Source of the DNA: Rhodococcoides kyotonense
GTDB taxonomy: Bacteria; Actinomycetota; Actinomycetes; Mycobacteriales; Mycobacteriaceae
Length of the DNA: 64,000 nt
NCBI RefSeq assembly: GCF_900188125.1
Contig: NZ_FZOW01000007.1
Span: 186,001 to 250,000 of the forward strand
Direction of reading: 5' to 3'
A program made the translations under genes and the position numbers. The notes under the pieces are model-generated. The model ran no database searches and was not told the origin of the DNA. It saw only the letters and a program-made list of their open reading frames with translations. Positions 27,131 through 35,681 of the stretch are shown here, piece by piece; position 1 is the first letter of the stretch, and every line of letters starts with the position of its first letter.

Positions 27131-28723
27131 ATGCCTGAGGACCGCAACGATTTCGACACGGAGATCGAGACCGCGTGGAATCAGTTCCGCACTCGCCTCG
27201 GTACCTACCTCGTGAACATGAAGCCCGGTGATCTGCTGACCATCTGCCCAGGAGGTGGTCGAAAACGCGACGACCTCTACCTGACGATCACCGGCAGATT
27301 CGGCAATCGACTCGTAGGTGACGCAGGGATGAACGGACGTCTCGTCGCAACAGTCACGTCGGAGAAGATCGAACTGATGGCCGAGCAGGGCTGGCAGGAA
27401 TACGACATGGACGACGGCTTGCAGCGCACCTTCGGTCTGGACGCACACGCGGACGATGTCGCAGAGGCGGTCATCGTTCTCGTCAGAGACGTTCGAGGTA
27501 TTGCACACCCGTCGTTTCTCGCGGCCAGCTCGGTAGGGGCGCCGGTCACGTCTGTGTTCGACAGTGGATCGATGTTGGAGGACTGGACACTCGACCCCGT
27601 GCGGACCAGGCTGGTCGGCGAAGTGGACAGGGCGCTCGAGTCGATCACCGGCTCCACACCAGTTCGAGACGACGACGGGGACATTCCGTTCGACAGCGGG
27701 CGGCACGTCGCCTACGCACGGCTGTTGGACGACGAGCCGGTACTGGAACTGTACGCAGTGTTTCCGATCCATACGCGTGCCGCCACGGTCGATGCCACCG
27801 TCGCTGATCTCTCGAACTCGTGGCCGGACATCAAGTTCCAGCCCAACCACACGCACGTGGTGGCATCGACGCGTGTGGATTGCGCACCCGTCGTGGAAGA
27901 GCATCTCGGACGTCGACTCGGGATGTTCGTGAAGTTCGTCGAGGAACAGGGTGACGCGATCACCATCAGGTTGTCCAGGAACTCAGCTATGCAAGTTCCG
28001 ACGCATGCGATCCTCGCGGACCATTTCAGACGAATTCGTTTGGCCGACATGGACGCGTCCACGCTGGCGTTCACGATCGGTTACGAGGCGCGCGAGCTCG
28101 GGTTCACCTCTCCGATGCTGCACGACGCCATGTCCCTCGCCGCGGGTGCTCACCTGTACCAGCGACGGTTCGGTGGTGCCGCAGGCAGTGATCCCCACGT
28201 GGTTCACCCCCTTCGAAACGTATTGCGTCTCATCAGGTTCGGATGCACCGACGAGGTCGTTCTCACCGCGAGCGCACTACACGACACCGTCGAGGATCAG
28301 GCCGACCGCATCGTGTCGCTTCTCGACTCCGGTCGCACGCCGACCCGAGAGAACACGCTGGCGATCATCGATGATCACTTCTCACCGACGGTTGCGTCGG
28401 TGGTCCGCGCGGTCACCGATCCGATCGAGCCGGAAGGGCTCACGACAACCGAGAAAAACCGGGCTTACCTCGATCATGTCGCGACCGCCATCGTGGATCC
28501 GAGGGTGTTCTTGGTGAAGCTGTCGGACTTCATCGACGACGCAGGCATCGTGGAGCACCTCGAGGACGACGACAAGCGGAACCGGCTCCGCGTCGAGTAC
28601 GCACCGGTGCTACAGGTGTTCGTCGACGCCCGCGAACAGCACGGAGCTTCACTGAACCTCACGGCCGAGGGTGAGCACCGCCTCGACGCTCGATTGGGCA
28701 GCCTGGCCCGAACGTTGGGGTGA
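27131..28723 (+). CDS. TY-Chap-like protein fused to a RelA/SpoT-type HD hydrolase domain
   Basis: A 530-residue two-part protein. Residues 1-280 are TY-Chap/YbjN-type chaperone-like repeats, clearly paralogous to the gene at 3-908 (shared IAHPSFLAAS, DDDGDIPF and VVEEHLGRRLG). Residues about 330-500 are an HD domain of RelA/SpoT/MESH1 style: His359 (VHPLRNV), His384-Asp385 with Glu388-Asp389 (HDTVED) and a KLSD motif with Asp466 in place of the usual KLAD. No synthetase or TGS domain is present. It could hydrolyse (p)ppGpp or another nucleotide under control of a peptide-binding module; substrate is inference. I start at ATG 27131 because AGGAG lies seven bases upstream and the conserved domain begins there, although the frame is open further upstream. 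It ends seven bases from the convergent VWA gene. Confidence 0.8.
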   Translation: MPEDRNDFDTEIETAWNQFRTRLGTYLVNMKPGDLLTICPGGGRKRDDLYLTITGRFGNRLVGDAGMNGRLVATVTSEKIELMAEQGWQEYDMDDGLQRTFGLDAHADDVAEAVIVLVRDVRGIAHPSFLAASSVGAPVTSVFDSGSMLEDWTLDPVRTRLVGEVDRALESITGSTPVRDDDGDIPFDSGRHVAYARLLDDEPVLELYAVFPIHTRAATVDATVADLSNSWPDIKFQPNHTHVVASTRVDCAPVVEEHLGRRLGMFVKFVEEQGDAITIRLSRNSAMQVPTHAILADHFRRIRLADMDASTLAFTIGYEARELGFTSPMLHDAMSLAAGAHLYQRRFGGAAGSDPHVVHPLRNVLRLIRFGCTDEVVLTASALHDTVEDQADRIVSLLDSGRTPTRENTLAIIDDHFSPTVASVVRAVTDPIEPEGLTTTEKNRAYLDHVATAIVDPRVFLVKLSDFIDDAGIVEHLEDDDKRNRLRVEYAPVLQVFVDAREQHGASLNLTAEGEHRLDARLGSLARTLG

Positions 28724-28730
28724 GGCTCGC

Positions 28731-29375
28731 TCACTCCCCCCGCGCCCGACGGCGATCTTCCTCGGAAAAGCCCCGGGCCGGCGGCGCACCCATGATCGTC
28801 GCACGCTTACGGTCCTGGTAGCTGGCCACCGAATCGAAGGCAGCGGTGACCCCGACGGTCGTCGACATGTACGTCATCGACTTGTCGGGTGCGAAACCGA
28901 GATCCGTACCGACGTTCACCGCATCGATGTTGGCACCGAGGAAGACGAAGTCCCACTGGTAGTCGCGTTCCTGCTGTTCGATCAGCTGGCGTACAGCCAC
29001 GTTGGTCCACTCGCGGCTGGCATTCTCGTGTCCGTCGGTCATCACGAGAACAGTGACCGATCCGGGACGCTGATCCTCCGGCAGCGCAGCCAATTCGACG
29101 CCGACATCGGTGATGAGCCGGCCGATACCGTCGTACAGAGCGGTGGACGCACGCGGCTCCAACACGAGCGGCGGCACCTCGTCGATCGGATTGGAGCTGT
29201 AGACGAGCTCGTATCGGTCGTCGAACTGCGCAAGCGTGACGACGGTATCGCCCTCTTGCGCACGCTCTTTCGCGATGAACGAGTCGAACCCGCCCCTCGT
29301 GTCGTCGGCAATGGTGTGCATGGAACCCGAACGGTCGAGCAGAGCGGCAACAAGAGACAGCTGTGGATTGGTCAA
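28731..29375 (-). CDS. VWA-domain protein with intact MIDAS
   Basis: A 214-residue von Willebrand factor A domain protein without signal or membrane segment, so cytoplasmic. The metal site is present: DRSGS (about residues 15-19), a Thr-bearing region STALYDGI, and MTDGHEN near 102-108. Stand-alone bacterial versions are common in stress or tellurium-resistance-type loci and act in metal-dependent protein binding. I choose TTG 29375 because CAGGAGGATCCA precedes it with good spacing and the domain starts there; the longer frame adds a poorly conserved 26 residues. It is convergent with the HD-fusion gene and 88 bp from the AraC gene's end. Confidence 0.8.
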   Translation of the reverse strand: MTNPQLSLVAALLDRSGSMHTIADDTRGGFDSFIAKERAQEGDTVVTLAQFDDRYELVYSSNPIDEVPPLVLEPRASTALYDGIGRLITDVGVELAALPEDQRPGSVTVLVMTDGHENASREWTNVAVRQLIEQQERDYQWDFVFLGANIDAVNVGTDLGFAPDKSMTYMSTTVGVTAAFDSVASYQDRKRATIMGAPPARGFSEEDRRRARGE

Positions 29376-29463
29376 TGGATCCTCCTGTAAGAGATGCGTC
29401 GGAACCGGCGCGGTGAAGATGATGGCCCGAACCATACCGAGGGGTACCGACAAGAAACTCGAA

Positions 29464-30474
29464 TCAGGTCCTGGGAGTCTGCCGCGATAGGTCGCGGCGC
29501 TTGGCGAGCGGCGGCATCCCGAACCACCGACGACTACTGCGGGTCAGCGTGCTCGGCTCCGAATAGCCGAGCTGTCGCGACACAGCGGAGATGGACACAT
29601 CGGCATTGGCGAGAAGACTCAGCGCGAGCTCTCGGCGCGAGTCGTCGACCAGAGTGTCGAACGTCTTGCCCTCCGTCGCCAATCTCCGCTGCAACGTTCT
29701 CGGATGCAGGACCATCAGCCCTGCCACCTGCTGCAGGGTCGCGGCCCCGGCGGGCAACGATCGAACGATGAGCGCGGACACGGCGTCGTGAAACGCCGTA
29801 CTCGGGTCCCGACCCGCCATGTACCGCACCGCGAAATCGTGAGCCAGAGGATCCACCTGCGGCAGATGCCGGTGCAGAACACCACGCGGAAAGTTCAACG
29901 TGTTGGACGCAGACGAGAACTCGACGGTACACCCGAAATAATCTGTGTACGTGGATATTTCGGATATCCGAGGATGCTGGAACGAGATGCGTGTCGGATG
30001 GAAGTCCGGTCCCGCCATCATACGGAACGTCGACAACGTGACCCCGAGCGCCAATTCGACGACGTGTGCACGAGACGGAAGTCGATGCAGCACAGTGTCG
30101 ATGCTGTAGCTCGCCTCGACGTCACCGACTGTCAATGCAGTCGACAGTGCCGGACTGTAGACGTGTGCGTACTGCGCGACGCCGCGCACGGCGTCGCCGA
30201 TCGTGTCCGCGTTGCGTGCCGCGATGGCAACCGGCCCGAGGATGTCCGGATCCTGACGGGCAGCAAGACGCAGGGCGAAATCCGGCACTCCCAACTCTCG
30301 CGCACAGAGTCCGAGCAAGGTCGACAGCGCACTGAACGGAACGAAGTTGTCATACGTCCCGATCACCGACGGATCGATGCCTACCCGGTCGCAGAATTCG
30401 TACGGATCGCCTCCACACTCCTCGATCAGCTCCGGCACGCGACTCAGTGACGACGCACTGATCAGGTCGGCCAT
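29464..30474 (-). CDS. AraC-family transcriptional regulator
   Basis: A 336-residue regulator with an N-terminal AraC-type ligand/arabinose-binding-like domain of the OruR/ArgR-like group (about residues 15-205) and a C-terminal double helix-turn-helix (about 225-330; RTLQRRLATEGKTFDTLVDD, then ISAVSRQLGYSEPSTLTR). It is divergent from the ALDH/DinB/SDR operon at 30590-33704, which it most likely activates in response to the pathway substrate. ATG 30474 has no ribosome site, but a strong promoter ends right in front of it, so the mRNA is probably leaderless. Confidence 0.9.
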   Translation of the reverse strand: MADLISASSLSRVPELIEECGGDPYEFCDRVGIDPSVIGTYDNFVPFSALSTLLGLCARELGVPDFALRLAARQDPDILGPVAIAARNADTIGDAVRGVAQYAHVYSPALSTALTVGDVEASYSIDTVLHRLPSRAHVVELALGVTLSTFRMMAGPDFHPTRISFQHPRISEISTYTDYFGCTVEFSSASNTLNFPRGVLHRHLPQVDPLAHDFAVRYMAGRDPSTAFHDAVSALIVRSLPAGAATLQQVAGLMVLHPRTLQRRLATEGKTFDTLVDDSRRELALSLLANADVSISAVSRQLGYSEPSTLTRSSRRWFGMPPLAKRRDLSRQTPRT

Positions 30475-30510
30475 GTGTCGAAATGTAAAAAAGATGGCGT
30501 GTGATGTCAA
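30475..30510 (-). promoter_or_regulatory. Sigma-A-type promoter giving a leaderless AraC mRNA
   Basis: On the minus strand TTGACA (30510-30505) is followed after 17 bp by TACATT (30487-30482), close to the ideal -35/-10 pair. The ATG begins seven bases after the -10, at the expected transcription start, and no ribosome site is possible. Confidence 0.7.
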
Positions 30511-30589
30511 TTTTGAGCCGGCCATGACAGTGATGATCGACACAGATGGCCTGTTCAGTGTCGAACACCGTCCCAGGAGGAGCTACACC

Positions 30590-32038
30590 ATGACATCTCG
30601 CATCGAGCGCGACGCACTCTTCATCGGCGGCCAATGGAGGGCGCCGGACAGCGCCGCCAGAATTCCCGTCGTCTCTCCGCTCACCGAGCAGGAGATCGGA
30701 TCGTTCCCCGCATCGGCTGCAACCGATGTCGACACCGCCGTCGCCGCAGCCCGAACTGCGCTACGACGCCCGGAGTGGGCCGGGCTCTCCCCTATCGACC
30801 GAGCAAACGCGATCCGACGGTTCGCCGACGAACTCGACAAACGCGCCGAACAACGGGCCACGACGGTCACCGCGCAGAACGGGATGCCGATCGGGCTCGC
30901 GCGCTTCGCCGAGGGCGCAGCACCCGTCCAGTTGCTCCGGTACTACGCCGATCTCGCCGAATCGACTCCGATCGAAGAACAGCGCGCCAGCCAACCGATG
31001 CCGGGGACGACGATCGTACGACGCGAACCCGTCGGCGTCGTTGCTGCCATCGCGCCCTGGAACTTTCCTGCGGTGCTGTCGATGTTCAAGATCGCTCCCG
31101 CATTGGCCGCGGGATGCACGATCGTCCTCAAACCGTCGCCCGAGACCACACTGGATTCCTACGTGCTCGCGGAGGCCGCGATCGCTGCTCGGTTACCCGA
31201 TGGTGTCATCAACATCGTCACGGGTGGACCCGACATCGGGCAGTATCTCGTCGCGCATCCGGGCGTCGACAAGGTCGCGTTCACAGGCTCCACCGCGGCT
31301 GGGCGCCACATCGGACGGGTCTGTGGCGAACTGCTGCGCCCCGCAACACTGGAGCTCGGAGGGAAGTCGGCGGCGCTGATTCTCGACGACGCGGACATCG
31401 AGCAGACGGTCACCGGCCTTGCCACGGCGTCGTTGCTCAACAGCGGACAAACCTGCTACATGTCGACGCGAATCCTGGTGCCACGCAATCAGAAAAGCGT
31501 CTACACCGATGCGATCACGTCGATGGTCGCTGGACTCCAGGTGGGAGATCCCATGGACGAGGCGACGTTCTTCGGCCCTCTTGTCAGTGCGCGTCAGCGC
31601 GATCGGGTGCTGTCGTTGATCGACCAGGCCCGGTCCGAAGGCGGCACCATCACCACCGGGGGCCACGCTCCCGAAGGCGTCGGATACTTCGTCCAACCGA
31701 CCGTCTTCGCCGACGTCGACAACACGAGCACCATTGCGCGCCAAGAAGTATTCGGACCGGTGCTGTCCATCATCGCCTACGACGAACTCGACCACGCCGT
31801 TGCACTCACCAACGACTCGGACTACGGCCTCGGCGGCACGGTATGGACGTCGGATCAGGACCGCGGAATCGATGTTGCCCGACGCGTCGAGACAGGGTCG
31901 TTCGGCGTCAACACCTACAACCTCGATTGGGGTTCTCCGTTCGGCGGGGTAAAAGCGAGTGGTCTCGGACGCGAACTCGGACCGGAGGGTCTTGCGTCGT
32001 ACCAGCAACTCAAATCCATCTTCCTCGCATCCCCCTAG
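30590..32038 (+). CDS. Aldehyde dehydrogenase family protein
   Basis: A 482-residue NAD(P)-dependent aldehyde dehydrogenase. Cofactor site IAPWNFPAVLSM (about residues 153-164), base Glu in LELGGKSA (about 256) and catalytic Cys in NSGQTCYMS (about 290) are all present; the C-terminal FGGVKASGLGRELG is standard. The start at ATG 30590 has a near-perfect AGGAGGAGC ribosome site. It is first in an operon with a DinB-like protein and an SDR, divergent from AraC. It resembles actinobacterial ALDHs used on medium-size or terpenoid aldehydes; no specific substrate can be assigned. Confidence 0.9.
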   Translation: MTSRIERDALFIGGQWRAPDSAARIPVVSPLTEQEIGSFPASAATDVDTAVAAARTALRRPEWAGLSPIDRANAIRRFADELDKRAEQRATTVTAQNGMPIGLARFAEGAAPVQLLRYYADLAESTPIEEQRASQPMPGTTIVRREPVGVVAAIAPWNFPAVLSMFKIAPALAAGCTIVLKPSPETTLDSYVLAEAAIAARLPDGVINIVTGGPDIGQYLVAHPGVDKVAFTGSTAAGRHIGRVCGELLRPATLELGGKSAALILDDADIEQTVTGLATASLLNSGQTCYMSTRILVPRNQKSVYTDAITSMVAGLQVGDPMDEATFFGPLVSARQRDRVLSLIDQARSEGGTITTGGHAPEGVGYFVQPTVFADVDNTSTIARQEVFGPVLSIIAYDELDHAVALTNDSDYGLGGTVWTSDQDRGIDVARRVETGSFGVNTYNLDWGSPFGGVKASGLGRELGPEGLASYQQLKSIFLASP

Positions 32039-32051
32039 GAGTCGACAACCC

Positions 32052-32843
32052 ATGTCCCAGAACGGACTTACCGGTGCACATGCACTGGCCACGAACACCG
32101 TCGAGATCGCCGAGCAATTCGGGACTGCCGAATGGGAGGCGGACAGCGCCTGTCACGGGTGGCGTGTCCACGACCTGATCGGCCACATGGCGTTCTTCTT
32201 CAACTTCATCGCCGACCCGAACCTGGTGTTTCCACCGAACCCCAGCGGCACATCCGAACGACTCAACGACGCAGCGGTGCGCGAACGCGCAGACTGGCCA
32301 CACGAGAAGATACTCGACTACTACCGCGAACAGTCCGAGGCCGGACTTGCAACGCTCACTGCGCTTCAGGGTGAAGAACTGCGCGACAACCCGATCGCCA
32401 TGCTGGACCTCGGAACGTACAAACTCCATCAGCTCGCCGACGCTGTCTCGTTCGACCACCTGGTGCACCTGACGTCGGACCTGCTGGCTCCCTTCGGTCC
32501 GATCCCCGTCGGTGATGTCGATGTGCAGGCGGCCATCGACCCGGCAATCGACTGGATGCTCGCGGGACTCCCTCAGATGTGCGGAGAGCGAGTAGCTCCT
32601 GCTCTGACTTCGCCTGTCGCACTTCGACTCACCGGGATCACCGAGCGCAGTGTCGTGCTCGCGTCGGAGGACGGCGTCGTCACAGTCACCGAAACCGGCG
32701 ATGCACCCGAGGATGTGGCTACCTCGTCGGCCACTGATTTCCTACGTTGGGGCACAACCCGTTCCGCATGGCGTTCCGCTGTCACCCTCAGCGGCGACCA
32801 CACGAGAGTGGCATCGGTACTCGACGCCATCGATATCGTGTAA
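32052..32843 (+). CDS. DinB/maleylpyruvate-isomerase-type (mycothiol-linked) protein
   Basis: A 263-residue protein of the DinB/MDMPI metal-binding superfamily, which in actinobacteria includes mycothiol-dependent maleylpyruvate isomerase and mycothiol S-transferases. The N-terminal bundle shows W-R-V-H-D-L-I-G-H-M-A (about residues 36-46), the usual first metal His region, and FDHLVHLTSDL near 137 with a further His pair. A C-terminal SCP2-like domain (about 170-260) is typical of the larger MDMPI members. The ATG at 32052 follows CTAGGAG. Being between an ALDH and an SDR gene, it may detoxify or isomerise a pathway intermediate with mycothiol; inference. Confidence 0.75.
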   Translation: MSQNGLTGAHALATNTVEIAEQFGTAEWEADSACHGWRVHDLIGHMAFFFNFIADPNLVFPPNPSGTSERLNDAAVRERADWPHEKILDYYREQSEAGLATLTALQGEELRDNPIAMLDLGTYKLHQLADAVSFDHLVHLTSDLLAPFGPIPVGDVDVQAAIDPAIDWMLAGLPQMCGERVAPALTSPVALRLTGITERSVVLASEDGVVTVTETGDAPEDVATSSATDFLRWGTTRSAWRSAVTLSGDHTRVASVLDAIDIV

Positions 32844-32867
32844 CACGAAGAGAGAAGGAAGAAAGCA

Positions 32868-33704
32868 ATGTCGCAGTACCTGCAGGACAAAGTCATTCTG
32901 ATCACCGGCGCCGGTGGTGGCTTCGGTCAACTCATCGCGGAAAAGGTTGCGGCACAAGGCGCCAAGGTCGTCGGTGTGGACATCAACGAACAGGGACTGA
33001 AGACCGTGTTCGACGGCATCGCCGCTGCCGGATTCCAGGGAACCTACGCGGTGGCCGACGTCACCGAGATGGATCAGGTCGTCGCAGCAGCGAAGCACGC
33101 GGTGGATACCTTCGGCGCGCTCGATGTATTGGTGAACAACGCAGGCGTCATGCCACTCGCGTATTTCGCCGACCACGAACGCGCATGGCAGAAGTGGCAC
33201 AAGGCAATCGACATCAACATCAAGGGCGTCGTCAACGGAATCTCGGCGGTGTACGACCAGATGATCGCGCAGGGCCGCGGCCAGGTCGTCAACATCTCGT
33301 CGATCTTCGGCAACGCAGGCATCGACGGATCCGGTGTCTACAGCGCGACGAAGGCTGCCGTCACGACGATCTCCGATTCACTGCGCATCGAGGCCAAGGG
33401 CAAGATCAAGGTGACGACGGTCAAGCCGACGGGCGTCACCGGGACCAATCTCGCGAGCTGGATCGTCAACGAGAACGCGATCCTCGGACTCACCGGTCAG
33501 CGGGCCGCCACCTTCACCGAGAACATGACCGCTGCGACCACCGACACGCTTCGGCCCGAGCAGAAGGACGTCGACTCGATCGAATACTGGCTCATCAAGC
33601 CCGACGACCTGGCCACCGCCGTCGTCCACGTCATCGATCAGCCGTGGGGAATCAGCATCAGCGACGTCACCGTCCGTGCCAGTGGCGAGGATTATCTGTA
33701 CTGA
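32868..33704 (+). CDS. Classical short-chain dehydrogenase/reductase
   Basis: A 278-residue SDR with cofactor motif TGAGGGFG (residues 14-21), VNNAGV (about 88-93), NISS (about 143) and catalytic YSATK (about 158-162). D-I-N after the second strand (VVGVDIN) favours NAD(H). It probably oxidises an alcohol to aldehyde or ketone ahead of the ALDH in the same operon. The ribosome site GAGAGAAGGAAG is strong. Confidence 0.9.
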   Translation: MSQYLQDKVILITGAGGGFGQLIAEKVAAQGAKVVGVDINEQGLKTVFDGIAAAGFQGTYAVADVTEMDQVVAAAKHAVDTFGALDVLVNNAGVMPLAYFADHERAWQKWHKAIDINIKGVVNGISAVYDQMIAQGRGQVVNISSIFGNAGIDGSGVYSATKAAVTTISDSLRIEAKGKIKVTTVKPTGVTGTNLASWIVNENAILGLTGQRAATFTENMTAATTDTLRPEQKDVDSIEYWLIKPDDLATAVVHVIDQPWGISISDVTVRASGEDYLY

Positions 33705-33738
33705 GCGCTGCCCGTGTGCGTGGCGCAGTCGCGCCTTC

Positions 33739-34290
33739 TCACACGTTCCTGGCACGCGAGTTTCGCAGATTCACGTAATTCGCGCATCGCGCTGCGTGAT
33801 AACGCGCCGACCGGTTCTTCGATCGATCGTGAAATGCGACGCTGCATTGTCCGAGGGCGCAGAGCTTGAGCCGAGACCACTCTCCTCGAGCCTGCGCCCT
33901 CAACATCTCCGCGAAAACCAGTCCTGCGACATCGTTTTCGAGTCCAGCCACGACGGTTCCCGACTCGTCGAGCGTCAATGCCACCGAGTGCAGGTGCGGC
34001 ACGATCGACGCGGTATCCCCGGACACTGCGGCTCGGATAGTTTCTCGCAAGGCGCGAAGCGATTCGGCGTCGACAGACGCCGGAGGAAGTCCCCGAGCCA
34101 CAAGGGCAGCATCGGCCCAGCGTTGAGCCGTGTCGGACTCGGCGAGAAGATCCGGCGTCGGGTCGCGCAGTCCAGCGGAGGCAGTGTTGAGAAGCTCCTG
34201 CACTATGTCGAGTCCGTCCGGCGCAGCCGTCACTCCGTAGCGACTGTTCGCGCTGTCAACCATTGCTCGATCGTACGATGAGTCATTCAC
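33739..34290 (-). CDS. CGNR-type zinc-finger regulator (ABATE family) with a degenerate motif
   Basis: A 183-residue protein. The C-terminus (about 138-180) matches the CGNR zinc-finger domain: W-S-R-L-K-L-C-A-L-G-x-C-x-x-A-F-H-D-R-S-K-N-R-S. The first Cys pair is intact, but the second half reads Y-H-A-A-R-C-A-N-Y instead of W-C-x-M-x-x-C-G-N-R, losing one Cys (His may replace it) and the naming CGNR. The N-terminal ABATE-like helical domain is present. Such proteins are thought to be stress-linked transcriptional regulators. Start GTG 34290 overlaps the OsmC gene by 8 bp; ATG 34263 is an alternative. It is last in the ECH-OsmC-CGNR operon. Confidence 0.75.
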   Translation of the reverse strand: MNDSSYDRAMVDSANSRYGVTAAPDGLDIVQELLNTASAGLRDPTPDLLAESDTAQRWADAALVARGLPPASVDAESLRALRETIRAAVSGDTASIVPHLHSVALTLDESGTVVAGLENDVAGLVFAEMLRAQARGEWSRLKLCALGQCSVAFHDRSKNRSARYHAARCANYVNLRNSRARNV

Positions 34291-34717
34291 TTGCCCCGAC
34301 CAGCTCCGCTGTCATTTCAGGTGTGTCGCGCAACATGCGCGACAGCAAGCATCCGTCGCGGGCCACCGTCGTCAGCGCCGCGAACTGATCGGAACGGATG
34401 CCGGGCACGACGGCTTTCAGGGCAATCCTGACCGTGCCCGGCTGCCCGCCACGCACCCCGAGCTCGACCTCGAATTCGACAGCGGTTTCGATCGACTCGG
34501 CGACGAAGTTTCCCCATCCCAACACGTTCGCAACGGCCTGATTCAGGCAACCGGCATACGCTGCCGCGAAGAGTTCCTCAGGGCTTGCGCCTGCCTCGTC
34601 GTCGAAACGACTTCCGTAGCTGAAGGGCGTCGGTGGAACTGTCGGCCTCGACGTCGCAATCGTCCCGGATCCCCGATGCCAATCGCCCGACCATGTCGAA
34701 CTCCCACGCGCGATCAT
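34283..34717 (-). CDS. OsmC/Ohr-family protein
   Basis: A 144-residue OsmC-fold protein, probably a thiol-dependent hydroperoxide reductase. Both reactive Cys are visible, in AYAGCLNQAV (about residue 56) and DGCLLSRML (about 126), at the family spacing, and the opening A-R-G-S-S-T-W-S-G-D is typical of the OsmC subfamily. The ATG overlaps the enoyl-CoA hydratase stop by 4 bp (ATGA), so it is translationally coupled to it. Confidence 0.88.
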   Translation of the reverse strand: MIARGSSTWSGDWHRGSGTIATSRPTVPPTPFSYGSRFDDEAGASPEELFAAAYAGCLNQAVANVLGWGNFVAESIETAVEFEVELGVRGGQPGTVRIALKAVVPGIRSDQFAALTTVARDGCLLSRMLRDTPEMTAELVGASE

Positions 34718-35550
34718 CGCGCGTCACCGCCGTTCGCCAGTTGCACCAGCAACGCCGGATGATCCCGCTCCGCGTTCGTCGCTCGTCCCCACCCCGCCGA
34801 CTCCATGGACGCCATTCGTCGCCGAGCCTCTGGATGCGCGATTGCCTCCCCGATCGCCGAAAACGATTGGGCGAGTTCGTCGGTCGTCGGCACGATCGAT
34901 CGGTCGTCGACGATCCGCTTGGCCGACGCGATCGCATGACGCGGAAACCCTGCAATCCGTTCGGCCAATGCCGTCACCTCGTCGTCGAGTCGGTCGTCGG
35001 CGATCGCTCGGTTGATCCAGCCGTAGCGCTCGGCCGTGGCCGCATCGAAATCATCTGCACCGAGGACTATTTCGAGTGCGCGGGACCGCCCTACGATTCG
35101 GGGAAGCCAGTCGAGCCCTCCCCCGCCAGGAACGACGCCGAATCCAACTTCCGGCTGGCCCAGCCGCGCGGTCTCGAGACTTGCGAATCGCATGTCGCAC
35201 GCAAGTGCGAACTCGCTTCCGATACCGCGGGCACGTCCTCTGATCGACGCGATGGTGACGACCGGTGCCGACGCGAACCGTCGTACGAAGGTCGGCCACG
35301 TGCGCGGCAGGGACGCTGCACCTGGAATGTCGGGGACCTCGTCGAGCCTGTCGACGTCGAGATGAGACACGAAGTAGTCGGAATCGGCACTGTCGATCAC
35401 GACGACGCGCAGGTTCTCGTCGTTCTCCATGCGGTCGAGTAGAAGGTTCAGGGCTGCATAGAGATGCGGATCGAACAGGTTGATAGGCGGGTTGTCGATC
35501 GTCACCCGTATCAGTCCTGGCGCCTGTTCCTCGAGTATCAGCGTGGTCAT
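34714..35550 (-). CDS. Enoyl-CoA hydratase/isomerase family protein
   Basis: A 278-residue crotonase-fold protein. The oxyanion-hole region A-S-I-R-G-R-A-R-G-I-G-S-E-F-A-L-A-C-D-M-R-F-A is near 100-120, and GQPEVGFGVVPGGGG near 130-144. The two catalytic Glu positions of enoyl-CoA hydratase are not obvious (the second aligns with E in QPEVGFG), so an isomerase or other crotonase reaction is possible. ATG 35550 has GGAGAG five bases upstream; the longer frame to 35592 is unlikely. It heads an operon with OsmC and the CGNR-like regulator. Confidence 0.88.
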   Translation of the reverse strand: MTTLILEEQAPGLIRVTIDNPPINLFDPHLYAALNLLLDRMENDENLRVVVIDSADSDYFVSHLDVDRLDEVPDIPGAASLPRTWPTFVRRFASAPVVTIASIRGRARGIGSEFALACDMRFASLETARLGQPEVGFGVVPGGGGLDWLPRIVGRSRALEIVLGADDFDAATAERYGWINRAIADDRLDDEVTALAERIAGFPRHAIASAKRIVDDRSIVPTTDELAQSFSAIGEAIAHPEARRRMASMESAGWGRATNAERDHPALLVQLANGGDAR

Positions 35551-35681
35551 CGGCTCTCCAATCGGTGACAGCAGTGAAATTGCTTTACCCATGTCTACAC
35601 CCTTGACCGGCGCGCCCGCATCCGTTAGACAGGACTCAACCCCTTATGCCGCTGTCAATCATCGATCCACAGGAGCACCGG

